Shown here in pieces: positions 1 to 7,710 of a stretch of DNA of 64,000 bases. Numbering within the stretch: the first letter of the stretch is position 1; each line of letters begins with the position of its first letter. The position numbers and the translations under genes were made by a program. The notes beneath the pieces were generated by a model, which made no database searches, was not told the DNA's origin, and worked only from the letters and a program-made list of their open reading frames with translations. This stretch comes from Comamonadaceae bacterium (GTDB lineage: Bacteria > Pseudomonadota > Gammaproteobacteria > Burkholderiales > Burkholderiaceae_C): NCBI GenBank assembly GCA_947453965.1, contig CANGIQ010000011.1:25053-89052 (forward strand). The letters are read 5' to 3'.

Positions 1-538
1 GGCGGTCTTTGGGTTCAGGGAAAGAGGAACCGATGCGCAAGCACACCGTCTCAATGCCATAGCGGTCAAAGTAAAAACGGGCCAGGTTCTCGCCAAAAGC
101 TTTGCTCAGCCCGTAGTAGCCATCGGGGCGCACCGGCATGGTGGCGTCGATCACCTCGTCTTGGCGGTAAAAGCCAGTGACGTGGTTGGAGCTGGCAAAC
201 ACAATGCGGCGCGTGCCATGAATGCGCGCGGCCTCGTAGAGGTTGTAGGTGCCAATGATGTTGGCTTGCACAATGTCGTCAAAGGGCTGTTCGGTCGAAA
301 TGCCACCCAAATGCACCACCGCCTCCACACCGTCGAGCAAGGGCAACACCGCCGCGCGGTCTTGCAAGGCAGCCTGCACCACCTCTTCGCCAGAGGCTGC
401 GGCGCCCAGCTCGGCCAGATCGCTCACACGCAACACATCACAGCGCGCTCTCAAGCGCGGGCGCAGCACTTGCCCCAAGCCGCCGGCCGCGCCTGTGAGC
501 AACAGGCGTTTGAATTTCAACGAAGCATCAGCGGACAT
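1..538 (-). CDS. udh: Uronate dehydrogenase, 5' part (gene runs off the left edge)
   Basis: The reading frame is open from an ATG at 538 to base 1 (179 residues, no stop in the window). It encodes an NAD-dependent short-chain/epimerase-type Rossmann protein. The nucleotide-binding glycines are in TGAAGGLG (residues 15-22), HLGGIS is at 76-81, the serine region ASSNH at 115-119 and the catalytic Tyr/Lys in YYGLSK (Tyr142, Lys146). The pattern NIIGTYNLYEAAR followed by FASSNH is characteristic of uronate dehydrogenases, which oxidise glucuronate or galacturonate to the aldarolactone, the first step of oxidative uronate catabolism. It is transcribed away from a FadR-type regulator at 663, a usual partner for sugar-acid genes. 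The C-terminal third is outside the window, so completeness cannot be judged. Confidence 0.85.
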   Translation of the reverse strand, partial: MSADASLKFKRLLLTGAAGGLGQVLRPRLRARCDVLRVSDLAELGAAASGEEVVQAALQDRAAVLPLLDGVEAVVHLGGISTEQPFDDIVQANIIGTYNLYEAARIHGTRRIVFASSNHVTGFYRQDEVIDATMPVRPDGYYGLSKAFGENLARFYFDRYGIETVCLRIGSSFPEPKDR

Positions 539-595
539 CGGGACCCCAACCTTTCACAAAAACATCTGGTGTGCCCGCTTGCGCTCAAGGGGCAG

Positions 596-606
596 TTGTC
601 GTACAA
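596..606. promoter_or_regulatory. Candidate FadR-type operator between udh and its regulator
   Basis: TTGTCGTACAA fits the FadR-subfamily operator pattern (TnGT, short spacer, ACnA). It lies in the 124-base divergent region between udh and the regulator gene. The same 11-mer occurs inverted at 1419-1429, just after the regulator gene, which makes chance less likely. Binding by the adjacent regulator is inferred. Confidence 0.5.
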
Positions 607-662
607 GTATGGTCATGCTTTGAACGCGCTCTGTCAAGCGCGCAAACCCAAGGGATTTCCCG

Positions 663-1400
663 ATGAATACCGTTGTTCCCAACCGCCCCAAATCACGCAG
701 CATCGCCCACGACTTGGTCGATGCGCTGGGCGATCGCATCCGCGATGGCCGTCTGAATGCCGGCGACAAACTGCCTGCTGAAGTCGCCATCATGAAAGAG
801 TTTGGTGTCAGCCGCACCGTGGTGCGCGAGGCGATCTCGCGTTTGCAAACTTCGGGTTGGGTCACCACCCGCCATGGCATTGGCACCTTTGTATTGGGAC
901 TGGGCGATGCCGCCCCCTTTCGCATCGCGCCTGAACAGCTGGCCACGCTGCGCGATGTGATTGCCGTGCTCGAACTGCGCATGGGCATCGAAACCGAAGC
1001 CGCTGCGCTGGCGGCCATGCGCCGCACCGAGCAGAACTTGGCCGACTTGCGTCAAGCCTTGGACGCCGTGTCTGCCGCCATCGAAGCGGGGCTCGATGCG
1101 GTGGGGCCCGACTTTCAATTCCATTTGGAAATTGCCCGCGCCACCCAAAACCTGCACTTTGTCGACTTGATGGGCTCTTTGGGTGCCTCCATCATTCCGC
1201 GCGCTCGGCTGCAAACGGATCCCACGATGACCGACGAACGGCGCGATTACTTGCGCCGCGTCAACGCCGAACACGAAAGCATCTTGAGCGCCATCGCCAC
1301 CCAAGACAGTGACGCCGCCCGTGCAGCCATGCGGACCCATTTGGCCAACAGCAAAGAACGCCGACGCCGCGCCCAAAGCACCCACGCGCCCTGGGTGTGA
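663..1400 (+). CDS. FadR-family (GntR) transcriptional regulator
   Basis: This 245-residue protein has an N-terminal winged helix-turn-helix (about residues 12-77, with LPAEVAIMKEFGVSRTVVREAI typical of GntR proteins) and a C-terminal all-helical FCD ligand-binding domain (about 95-232). Likely metal ligands of the FCD domain are Asp150, His154, His204 and His226, all in the expected spacing. It is divergent from uronate dehydrogenase, so it probably represses sugar-acid catabolic genes and is released by a uronate-derived ligand; that ligand is inferred. Matching palindromes lie upstream (596-606) and just downstream (1419-1429), and a third, related one (1503-1514) lies before the ABC transporter, so it may control both flanks. 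Confidence 0.85.
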   Translation: MNTVVPNRPKSRSIAHDLVDALGDRIRDGRLNAGDKLPAEVAIMKEFGVSRTVVREAISRLQTSGWVTTRHGIGTFVLGLGDAAPFRIAPEQLATLRDVIAVLELRMGIETEAAALAAMRRTEQNLADLRQALDAVSAAIEAGLDAVGPDFQFHLEIARATQNLHFVDLMGSLGASIIPRARLQTDPTMTDERRDYLRRVNAEHESILSAIATQDSDAARAAMRTHLANSKERRRRAQSTHAPWV

Positions 1401-1418
1401 AGCGAGCCAACACTTAGG

Positions 1419-1429
1419 TTGTACGACAA
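1419..1429. promoter_or_regulatory. Second copy of the FadR-type operator, inverted
   Basis: TTGTACGACAA is the exact reverse complement of the 11-mer at 596-606. It begins 19 bases after the regulator's stop codon and 200 bases before the ABC transporter start. With the other copy it brackets the regulator gene, an arrangement compatible with looping or with control of a downstream promoter. Confidence 0.5.
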
Positions 1430-1502
1430 CATCGCCCAGCATCACATCGGACCCAAAGTGCACCAATTTGACTCATGACGCCCCATTTCAGGGAGCTCTC
1501 AT

Positions 1503-1514
1503 TTTGTATACAAA
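1503..1514. promoter_or_regulatory. Perfect 12-base palindrome upstream of the ABC transporter
   Basis: TTTGTATACAAA is its own reverse complement, and its core TTGTATACAA matches the FadR-subfamily consensus (tnGTatACna). It lies in the 228-base gap between the regulator and the transporter operon, 115 bases before the binding-protein start. A ribosome binding site (CAGGAG, 1618-1623) precedes that start. Nothing else recognisable was seen in the gap. Confidence 0.45.
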
Positions 1515-1628
1515 CCAAACTCGCGCACAATTTGCGCCGCAGTGGCTGGCAACGCGGTGTTTTTTAGTAGGCACCTTTATTGCAAGCGATGAATCCATTC
1601 ACCTCACGTTCCGCCTTCAGGAGTCTCC

Positions 1629-2663
1629 ATGATCAAACGCAGCTTTCTCAAAACCACCCTCGGCTTGGCACTGGCCGCCAGCTTCGTCGGTGTGTCGGCC
1701 CAAACCACGCCCTTGAAGTTTCAACTCGATTGGCGTTTTGAAGGCCCTGCTGCATTCTTCTTGGTCCCTGTGACCAAGGGCTATTTCAAAGACGCCAAGT
1801 TGGATGTGACCGTCGACGCCGGCAACGGCTCGGGCGGTGCAGTCAACCGCGTGGCCTCTGGCGCCTACGACCTGGGCTTTGCCGACTTGGCCGCCTTGAT
1901 GGAATTCCACGCCAACAACCCCGATGCCCCCAACAAGCCGGTGGCCGTGATGATGGTCTACAACAACACCCCCGCTTCGGTGATGGCGTTGAAAAAATCA
2001 GGCATCAAAACCCCTGCCGATTTGGCAGGCAAAAAACTGGGCGCCCCCGTGTTTGACGCCGGCCGTCGCGCCTTCCCCATCTTCGCCAAGGCCAACAATG
2101 TGCCGGCTGTGAACTGGGTGTCGATGGACCCCCCATTGCGCGAAACCATGTTGGTACGCGGTGATGTGGATGCCATCACCGGCTTCACCTTCACCTCCTT
2201 GCTCAACATCGAGGCACGTGGCGTGAAGGCGGATGACGTGGTGGTCATGCAATACCCAGACTTCGGCGTCAAGCTGTATGGCAATGCCATCATTGCGTCG
2301 CCCAAGTTGATCAAAGAAAACCCAGCCGCTATCAAAGCCTTCTTGGCAGCTTTTGCCAAAGGTGCGAAAGACGTGATTGCCGATCCAGCCAAGGCCATCG
2401 AAACCGTCAAAGCACGTGACGGCATCATCAACAGCGAACTCGAAACACGCCGCTTGAAACTGGCAATTGACACCGTGATCAACAGCCCAGATGCGCATGC
2501 AGAAGGCTTCGGTCAAATCAAGGGCCCACGTTTGTCTTTGATGGCCTCTCAAGTGTCTGACGCGTTCAACACCAAGACCCGCGTCAAAGCCGACGACATC
2601 TGGAACGGTTCGTTCCTACCCAGCGCCAAAGACCTCGACGTGTTGCCCAAAGTCAAGAAGTAA
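1629..2663 (+). CDS. ABC transporter substrate-binding protein, NMT1/THI5-like
   Basis: A 344-residue periplasmic binding protein with a Sec signal peptide (Lys/Arg-rich start, hydrophobic core, probable cleavage after VSA near residue 24). LKFQLDWRFEGPAAFFLVP, followed by an alternation of glycine/alanine-rich strands and a GVPAF-type middle segment, is the layout of the NMT1/SsuA/ThiY family, which binds taurine, alkanesulfonates, thiamine precursors or nitrate-like solutes. The substrate cannot be told from sequence. It starts a three-gene operon with the ATPase 14 bases downstream and a permease. CAGGAG at 1618-1623 supports the start. Regulation by the neighbouring FadR-type protein is suggested by the upstream palindrome. 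Confidence 0.8.
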   Translation: MIKRSFLKTTLGLALAASFVGVSAQTTPLKFQLDWRFEGPAAFFLVPVTKGYFKDAKLDVTVDAGNGSGGAVNRVASGAYDLGFADLAALMEFHANNPDAPNKPVAVMMVYNNTPASVMALKKSGIKTPADLAGKKLGAPVFDAGRRAFPIFAKANNVPAVNWVSMDPPLRETMLVRGDVDAITGFTFTSLLNIEARGVKADDVVVMQYPDFGVKLYGNAIIASPKLIKENPAAIKAFLAAFAKGAKDVIADPAKAIETVKARDGIINSELETRRLKLAIDTVINSPDAHAEGFGQIKGPRLSLMASQVSDAFNTKTRVKADDIWNGSFLPSAKDLDVLPKVKK

Positions 2664-2677
2664 GTAGGCCCTGCTGC

Positions 2678-3502
2678 ATGAGCGCTTCTCCTGAACACTT
2701 CGTCGACTTTCAAAACGTCTGGCTGGCCTACAACGAAGAGTTGCTGGCGCAGAACCACTTTGCGGTGGAAGACATCAACCTGCAGGTCAAACACGGCGAG
2801 TTCATCGCCATTGTGGGACCCTCGGGTTGTGGCAAATCCACCTTCATGAAGCTCACCACGGGTTTGAAAAAACCCAGCCGTGGCGAAATTTATGTCGATG
2901 GCCAGCCCGTCAACGGCCCCCTCAAGATCAGTGGCATGGCGTTTCAATCGTCTTCATTGCTGCCTTGGCGCACCACGCTCGACAACGTGCTGCTGCCACT
3001 GGAGATCGTGGAGCCTTACCGCTCCAACTTCAAAGACAAGAGGGCCGAATACGAAGACCGCGCCATGAAGCTGCTGCAAAGCGTGGGCTTGAGCGGTTAC
3101 GAGCGCAAGTTCCCGTGGGAGCTCTCAGGCGGCATGCAACAACGCGCCAGCATTTGCCGTGCGCTGATTCACGAGCCCAAGATGCTGCTGCTGGACGAAC
3201 CGTTTGGTGCGCTTGACGCCTTCACACGTGAAGAGCTGTGGTGCACCTTGCGCGACTTGCATGCTGAACAAAAGTTCAATGTCATCTTGGTCACCCACGA
3301 CTTGCGTGAATCTGTGTTCTTGGCCGACACCGTGTATGTGATGAGCAAGAGCCCAGGCCGCTTTGTGGTCAAGCGCGACATTGACCTGCCACGTCCCCGT
3401 GACTTGGAAGTCACCTACACACCAGAGTTCACGAACATCGTGCACGAGTTGCGCGGCCACATCGGTGCCATGCGCAAAGATGGCGTTCAACTGGGGCAGT
3501 AA
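2678..3502 (+). CDS. ABC transporter ATP-binding protein (SsuB/TauB type)
   Basis: A 274-residue ABC ATPase with Walker A GPSGCGKST (residues 47-55), the ABC signature LSGGMQQR, Walker B with LLLLDEPFGALD and the H-loop in VTHDLRES. The Q-loop region reads AFQSSSLLPWRT, the form common in nitrate/sulfonate/taurine importers. It powers import by the permease encoded next. It follows the binding-protein gene by 14 bases and is separated from the permease start by 7 bases, so the three are co-transcribed. Function beyond the family is not resolved. Confidence 0.88.
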   Translation: MSASPEHFVDFQNVWLAYNEELLAQNHFAVEDINLQVKHGEFIAIVGPSGCGKSTFMKLTTGLKKPSRGEIYVDGQPVNGPLKISGMAFQSSSLLPWRTTLDNVLLPLEIVEPYRSNFKDKRAEYEDRAMKLLQSVGLSGYERKFPWELSGGMQQRASICRALIHEPKMLLLDEPFGALDAFTREELWCTLRDLHAEQKFNVILVTHDLRESVFLADTVYVMSKSPGRFVVKRDIDLPRPRDLEVTYTPEFTNIVHELRGHIGAMRKDGVQLGQ

Positions 3503-3509
3503 CCACACC

Positions 3510-4277
3510 ATGAATCAAAAACAACTCGAAACCTGGGCGCCTTGGGCCTTGCTCGTTGCCACCTTGCTCATTTGGCAAGGCCTGTGCTCGCTGTTCCATG
3601 TGTCTGAATTTGTCTTCCCCTCACCGCTGCGCATTTGGCAGCAAATGGTCGAATACCGCGACGTGATTGCCGGCCACGCTTGGCGCACCTTTTGGGTCAC
3701 CATGGTCGGCTTTGGCATTGCCATCGTGGTGGGCGTGTTGCTGGGCTTTGTGATTGGCAGTTCGCGCTTGGCTTATGCCGCCGTGTACCCACTCATGACC
3801 GGTTTCAACGCTTTGCCCAAGGCCGCTTTCGTGCCGATTTTGGTGGTGTGGTTTGGCATTGGCGTGGGCCCTGCCATCTTGACGGCCTTCTTGATCAGCT
3901 TCTTCCCCATCATGGTCAACATTGCCACCGGCTTGGCCACGCTCGAGCCTGAGCTTGAAGACGTGTTGCGCGTCTTGGGCGCCAAACGCTGGGACGTGTT
4001 GGTCAAAGTGGGCCTGCCACGCTCTATGCCTTACTTTTATGGCTCGCTCAAAGTCGCCATCACCTTGGCTTTTGTGGGCACCACCGTGTCCGAAATGACC
4101 GCCGCCAACGAAGGCATCGGCTACTTGCTGATCTCTGCCGGCTCGGCCATGCAAATGGGCTTGGCGTTTGCAGGTTTGGTGGTGGTAGGTGCCATGGCCA
4201 TGATCATGTACGAACTGTTCAGCTTGGTGGAAAAACACACCACGGGATGGGCCCACCGAGGTTCACAAAACCACTGA
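3510..4277 (+). CDS. ABC transporter permease (SsuC/TauC type)
   Basis: A 255-residue integral membrane permease with about six transmembrane helices. The EAA loop is seen as LEDVLRVLGAKRWDVLVKVGLP about two thirds along, the contact point for the ATPase. The ATG at 3510 was chosen because it gives a start (MNQKQLETWAPW) directly before the first helix and lies 7 bases after the ATPase stop; the frame stays open upstream, but that part overlaps the ATPase gene. Last gene of the operon, followed by a strong terminator at 4295-4320. Confidence 0.85.
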   Translation: MNQKQLETWAPWALLVATLLIWQGLCSLFHVSEFVFPSPLRIWQQMVEYRDVIAGHAWRTFWVTMVGFGIAIVVGVLLGFVIGSSRLAYAAVYPLMTGFNALPKAAFVPILVVWFGIGVGPAILTAFLISFFPIMVNIATGLATLEPELEDVLRVLGAKRWDVLVKVGLPRSMPYFYGSLKVAITLAFVGTTVSEMTAANEGIGYLLISAGSAMQMGLAFAGLVVVGAMAMIMYELFSLVEKHTTGWAHRGSQNH

Positions 4278-4294
4278 GTTTTCACAACCGCCCC

Positions 4295-4320
4295 AGCCGC
4301 TGTATCAGCGGCTTTTTTTT
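4295..4320 (+). terminator. Rho-independent terminator after the NMT1-type ABC operon
   Basis: AGCCGCTG, loop TAT, CAGCGGCT forms a perfect 8-base-pair stem followed by eight T residues. It closes the transporter operon 18 bases after the permease stop. Confidence 0.9.
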
Positions 4321-4354
4321 ACGCCTTTCCTATTCAATGGAAACCCCAACCTTG

Positions 4355-4377
4355 TCGAATATCTCGCCTTAATTCGA
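4355..4377. promoter_or_regulatory. Inverted repeat in the AT-rich leader of the channel cluster
   Basis: TCGAAT and ATTCGA are separated by 11 bases within the AT-rich stretch upstream of the channel cluster (4321-4477). The stretch is a natural place for the cluster's promoter, but I could not fix a convincing -35/-10 pair, so this is only a candidate operator. Confidence 0.25.
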
Positions 4378-4477
4378 TAAATTGAACATATTTACGAATA
4401 TCATCAAAGCCACATTCGCCCGGCGCGCTTTCAGACTGCAAAGTAGCCGGTTTCTCTCTCTTTCAACGGCGATATCC

Positions 4478-5053
4478 ATGGCATCTTCCACAGATCACAC
4501 ATCCGAGAGTCAACATCTTGGCTCCACCACTGCCGACAAACTCTTTATGTTTTTTTTGCTCTTGGTGGTGATTGCCGTCACGTTGCTAGGGGTGGTTAAC
4601 TACAAAGAAGCCCTCAAAACTGAAGCTTCAAAAAGCAATGGCGAAGCCTGGGTGGCGTGGTTGACTGAGACCGGCACCACGCGCTTTGAAGCCGACACCA
4701 AGCACCCAGCGTGCAAAGGGGGTGTCAAGCCTGCAGCCGATGCCAAAGCCACCGACGCCGGCACATGGGGCGCATGCTTGGCGCACATCTTGGCCACCAC
4801 CGATCTGAAAGACCAGATCAACCCTTTCTTCGACAAAACACCTCATTTTGTGGCGGCTTGCGTGCCGTCTGACCGCACGCTGATGGGCGCGATTTTGTTG
4901 GAAGACCTCATGCCCACCCCCCCTGGATCGGCCACCCCCTTTGTGGCATCACAACTGGTGGAAACCGACGCCATCGATTACAAAATGCAATTGCGTCTGT
5001 CTGTGTGTGACAAGGGTGGCTACGCCATCAAAGTTGCTGAATTCGAATTCTGA
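4478..5053 (+). CDS. Small membrane-anchored protein preceding the channel genes
   Basis: I do not recognise this family. The 191-residue product has a short polar N-terminus, one transmembrane helix (about residues 22-42, LFMFFLLLVVIAVTLLGVV) and a C-terminal domain of about 145 residues with four cysteines, which would lie in the periplasm and could form disulfides. The ATG at 4478 was preferred because the helix then has a usual N-terminal position; an upstream ATG at 4382 in the same frame would add 32 basic/hydrophobic residues, and no clear ribosome site decides. It ends 8 bases before the tandem-sensor channel gene, so it is probably co-expressed and may be an accessory subunit; that role is inference. 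Confidence 0.6.
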   Translation: MASSTDHTSESQHLGSTTADKLFMFFLLLVVIAVTLLGVVNYKEALKTEASKSNGEAWVAWLTETGTTRFEADTKHPACKGGVKPAADAKATDAGTWGACLAHILATTDLKDQINPFFDKTPHFVAACVPSDRTLMGAILLEDLMPTPPGSATPFVASQLVETDAIDYKMQLRLSVCDKGGYAIKVAEFEF

Positions 5054-5061
5054 GGTCTGAC

Positions 5062-6705
5062 ATGCAAACACCAACCAAACAAGACAAGTTTCTAGAAGAC
5101 CTCGACGTCAAAGCCATTCTGGGTCAAGACCAAGAAGTCCATATCGACCGCCACTTGCCCATGCGCAAGTGGTTGTTCTCGTGGCTGCTCGACCCCCACA
5201 TTCCTGGCAACTTCCAAAAAGACCTGGACAAGTGGATTAGCTACTTGATCATTGGCAACTTGTTCAGCTTGATGTTCGAACATGTGCCAGCGGTGTACGA
5301 ACCCTACAAAACATGGTTTGAGTGCTTTGACATTTTCTCGGTGGCCGTGTTCACGATTGAATACGTCTTGCGCTTTTACCTCGCACCGGAAGATGAAGAG
5401 TTCAAGACGCGCAAGAACGCACGTTTGGGCTTTGTGACAAGCCCATTTGCCATCATTGACTTCTTGGCGGTGGCACCGTTTTACTTGCAAGCCTTTATTC
5501 CCATCGACTTGCGCATCTTGCGACTGCTGCGACTCTTGCGGATCATGAAGTTGTTCCGCGTCTTGATTCCTGCCATTGCTGAATTCAAAGAACTCAACAA
5601 AGGCCGCACCTTCCGTCAAAAAGTGCACGCCTTGGTGTTTCCCAGCAACCACGGCGGCACCATGCAACACATTTTTGAAGTGTTCATTGGTGTGTGGGTG
5701 ATCTTGTCTGTGATGGCCGTGATCTTGGAATCGGTCAAGAGCATCAACTACATCTTGCATCTGCAATTCGTGATTTTGGATGCGGTGGCTGTGGCCATCT
5801 TCACCGTGGAGTACTGCATGCGCATTTACTCTTGCGTGGAAGAGCCTGGTTACAAAGGCGCCTTCTTGGGTCGCTTGCGCCAAGCCAAGAATCCATCGAC
5901 CTTCATCGACTTTTTGGCCATCCTGCCCTTCTTCTTAGAAGTGTTCTTGCATCATCTGATCGACTTGCGCTTCTTGCGAGTCTTCCGTTTGGCACGATTG
6001 CTCAAGCTCACGCGCGGCAGCGATGCCACCGCCGTGTTGGTCAAAGTGGTGGTGCGCGAGTGGCCTGTCATGGGCGCGGCCACTTTCATCATGATGTTGT
6101 TGTTGGTGTTGACTGCCAGCTTGGGTTATTTGTTTGAATACGATGCCCAGCCTGAAAAGTTTGAAAACATTCCCACCTCGATCTACTGGGCGGTGATCAC
6201 CTTGGCCTCAGTGGGCTACGGCGATATTTCGCCAGTCACCCCGATGGGGCGCGCCATGACCAGTGTGTTGGCGCTGTTGGGCATTGGTATCTTTGCGATT
6301 CCCGCTGCGTTGTTGGCCTCGGCCTTCAGCGACGAGTTGGTCAAAGAACGTGATCAGTTGAAAGCCAACCTATTTGCCATCCTCAAAGACGGTCACATCA
6401 GCGAGGCAGAAGCCGCCATCATTCGCGCCGAAGCCAAACGCCTGCACCTGACGGTCGAAGAAGTGAACAAACTGATCGAAGTGGTGGTCAAAGAGCACGA
6501 GCTCGAAGAGCGCAACCCGTTGCCCATTCACAAGATTGCCGAAAACCCAGCCCTTGCGGTCGAGCACTACAAAGCATTGCTGGGCCAAATTCGACAACTC
6601 GGCGTGCAAACGAATGAAGCGCAATTTGAGGCCGCGGCACAACAAGGTGCGCGATTGTCATCAAATGAGCTGGATTTGTGGCACAAAATTCAAGGTAAGG
6701 CTTGA
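5062..6705 (+). CDS. Cation channel with two voltage-sensor domains and one pore
   Basis: A 547-residue voltage-gated-like ion channel of unusual layout. Voltage sensor 1 spans about residues 58-167, with an S4 carrying basic residues every third position (Arg151, 154, 157, 160, Lys163, Arg166). A second complete sensor spans 203-319 (Arg303, 306, 309, 312, Lys315, Arg318). Each S2 has the F-x-x-E charge-transfer motif (FTIEY, FTVEY). One pore follows: S5 334-358, selectivity filter SVGYGD (383-388), S6 397-423. The filter is potassium-like with Ser in place of the usual Thr. A soluble tail contains a helical module starting DGHISEAE (443-450) that recurs in the two next channels. Normal bacterial Kv channels have one sensor per pore; the tandem sensor looks like internal duplication or fusion. 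Substrate K+ is inferred from the filter. Confidence 0.85.
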   Translation: MQTPTKQDKFLEDLDVKAILGQDQEVHIDRHLPMRKWLFSWLLDPHIPGNFQKDLDKWISYLIIGNLFSLMFEHVPAVYEPYKTWFECFDIFSVAVFTIEYVLRFYLAPEDEEFKTRKNARLGFVTSPFAIIDFLAVAPFYLQAFIPIDLRILRLLRLLRIMKLFRVLIPAIAEFKELNKGRTFRQKVHALVFPSNHGGTMQHIFEVFIGVWVILSVMAVILESVKSINYILHLQFVILDAVAVAIFTVEYCMRIYSCVEEPGYKGAFLGRLRQAKNPSTFIDFLAILPFFLEVFLHHLIDLRFLRVFRLARLLKLTRGSDATAVLVKVVVREWPVMGAATFIMMLLLVLTASLGYLFEYDAQPEKFENIPTSIYWAVITLASVGYGDISPVTPMGRAMTSVLALLGIGIFAIPAALLASAFSDELVKERDQLKANLFAILKDGHISEAEAAIIRAEAKRLHLTVEEVNKLIEVVVKEHELEERNPLPIHKIAENPALAVEHYKALLGQIRQLGVQTNEAQFEAAAQQGARLSSNELDLWHKIQGKA

Positions 6706-6739
6706 ATCTGACAGATTGAGTTTTTAGTCACCCGACTTC

Positions 6740-6772
6740 AACGGACACACGTTTGAACGTGTGTCCGTTTTC
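6740..6772 (+). terminator. Hairpin terminator between the first and second channel genes
   Basis: AACGGACACACG, loop TTTGAA, CGTGTGTCCGTT gives a perfect 12-base-pair stem followed by TTTCT. It lies 34 bases after the tandem-sensor channel stop and ends about 18 bases before the next channel start. The T tract is short, so partial read-through is possible; it would separate expression of the first channel from the following pair. Confidence 0.65.
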
Positions 6773-6790
6773 TACTCTTAGCAAACAACG

Positions 6791-7702
6791 ATGACCGGTA
6801 TCAAACACACCCTCATGGAGATCTTGGACGGATCGCCCAAGCATGCAATCAGCCGCTATGTCGAATGGCTCATCACGATCGTGGTGTTGGTCAATTGCAC
6901 CGCCGTGATCTTGGACTCTGTCCCTGAAGTCCATGCCGAATTCAAAGATTTCTTCCACGAACTGGAATTCTGGAGCGTGATGTTCTTCACCGCCGAATAC
7001 ATCTTGCGTGTGTGGTCCTTGGGCGCGCGCTACACCCCACAAGAAGGTGGTGCATGGCGTGGCCGCAAAGGCTATATCTTCAGTCCGTTTGGCTTGATTG
7101 ACTTCTTTGCCACCATGCCGCATTACCTGCACATGTTCTTCCCGTATTTGGATTTGCGCATCTTGCGTGTGCTGCGCCTGCTGCGAATCTTGAAGCTCTC
7201 TAAATACAACACCGCGCTGCAAGACTTGTTTCATGCGGTGTACTCTGAGCGCCAAGCGTTTGGTTCGGCCGTGTTTTTGTTGACCATCGCGACCATCGTG
7301 TCGGCCTCGTTGATGCATTTCGCCGAAGGCCATCAACAGCCTGAATTCTTTGGCACCATTCCGCACTCGATTTACTGGGCCATCGTGACCATCACCTCGG
7401 GCTACGGCAACGTTGAACCCATGACCAAGGCAGGTGAAGCCATCGCACTGATCACCGGTTTCTTGGGCGTGTGTATGGCCGCGATCATGACCGGTATCGT
7501 GGCCTCGGCCTTCTCCAACCAAGTCGCACGCAAGAAAGCGGCTTTCGAAGCGCAACTGCGCGAAGTGTTCTCGGACGGCAATATGTCTGACGATGAGCAA
7601 GCCACCCTCAAACGTTTGCAAGCCCACTATCGCCTCACCGACGAGCAAGTCGATGCCATGCTGCAACGCGCCAAAAACAAATCCTCTAGCAATAACGGTT
7701 GA
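6791..7702 (+). CDS. Voltage-gated-like cation channel with GYGN filter
   Basis: A 303-residue six-helix channel subunit. The voltage sensor covers about residues 22-138, with S2 motif FTAEY and S4 basic residues Arg123, 126, 129, 132, Lys135 and Lys138. The pore reads IYWAIVTITSGYGN, so the selectivity filter is TSGYGN (202-207) rather than TVGYGD. From the pore-helix tryptophan to the last filter residue there are 12 positions instead of 13 in the neighbour and in classic K+ channels, so one residue is missing. The final Asn resembles non-selective NaK-type filters. The tail has the shared module DGNMSDDE (262-269). The stop overlaps the potential TTG start of the next channel gene. Ion selectivity cannot be assigned. 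Confidence 0.82.
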   Translation: MTGIKHTLMEILDGSPKHAISRYVEWLITIVVLVNCTAVILDSVPEVHAEFKDFFHELEFWSVMFFTAEYILRVWSLGARYTPQEGGAWRGRKGYIFSPFGLIDFFATMPHYLHMFFPYLDLRILRVLRLLRILKLSKYNTALQDLFHAVYSERQAFGSAVFLLTIATIVSASLMHFAEGHQQPEFFGTIPHSIYWAIVTITSGYGNVEPMTKAGEAIALITGFLGVCMAAIMTGIVASAFSNQVARKKAAFEAQLREVFSDGNMSDDEQATLKRLQAHYRLTDEQVDAMLQRAKNKSSSNNG

Positions 7703-7710
7703 ATGCCACC

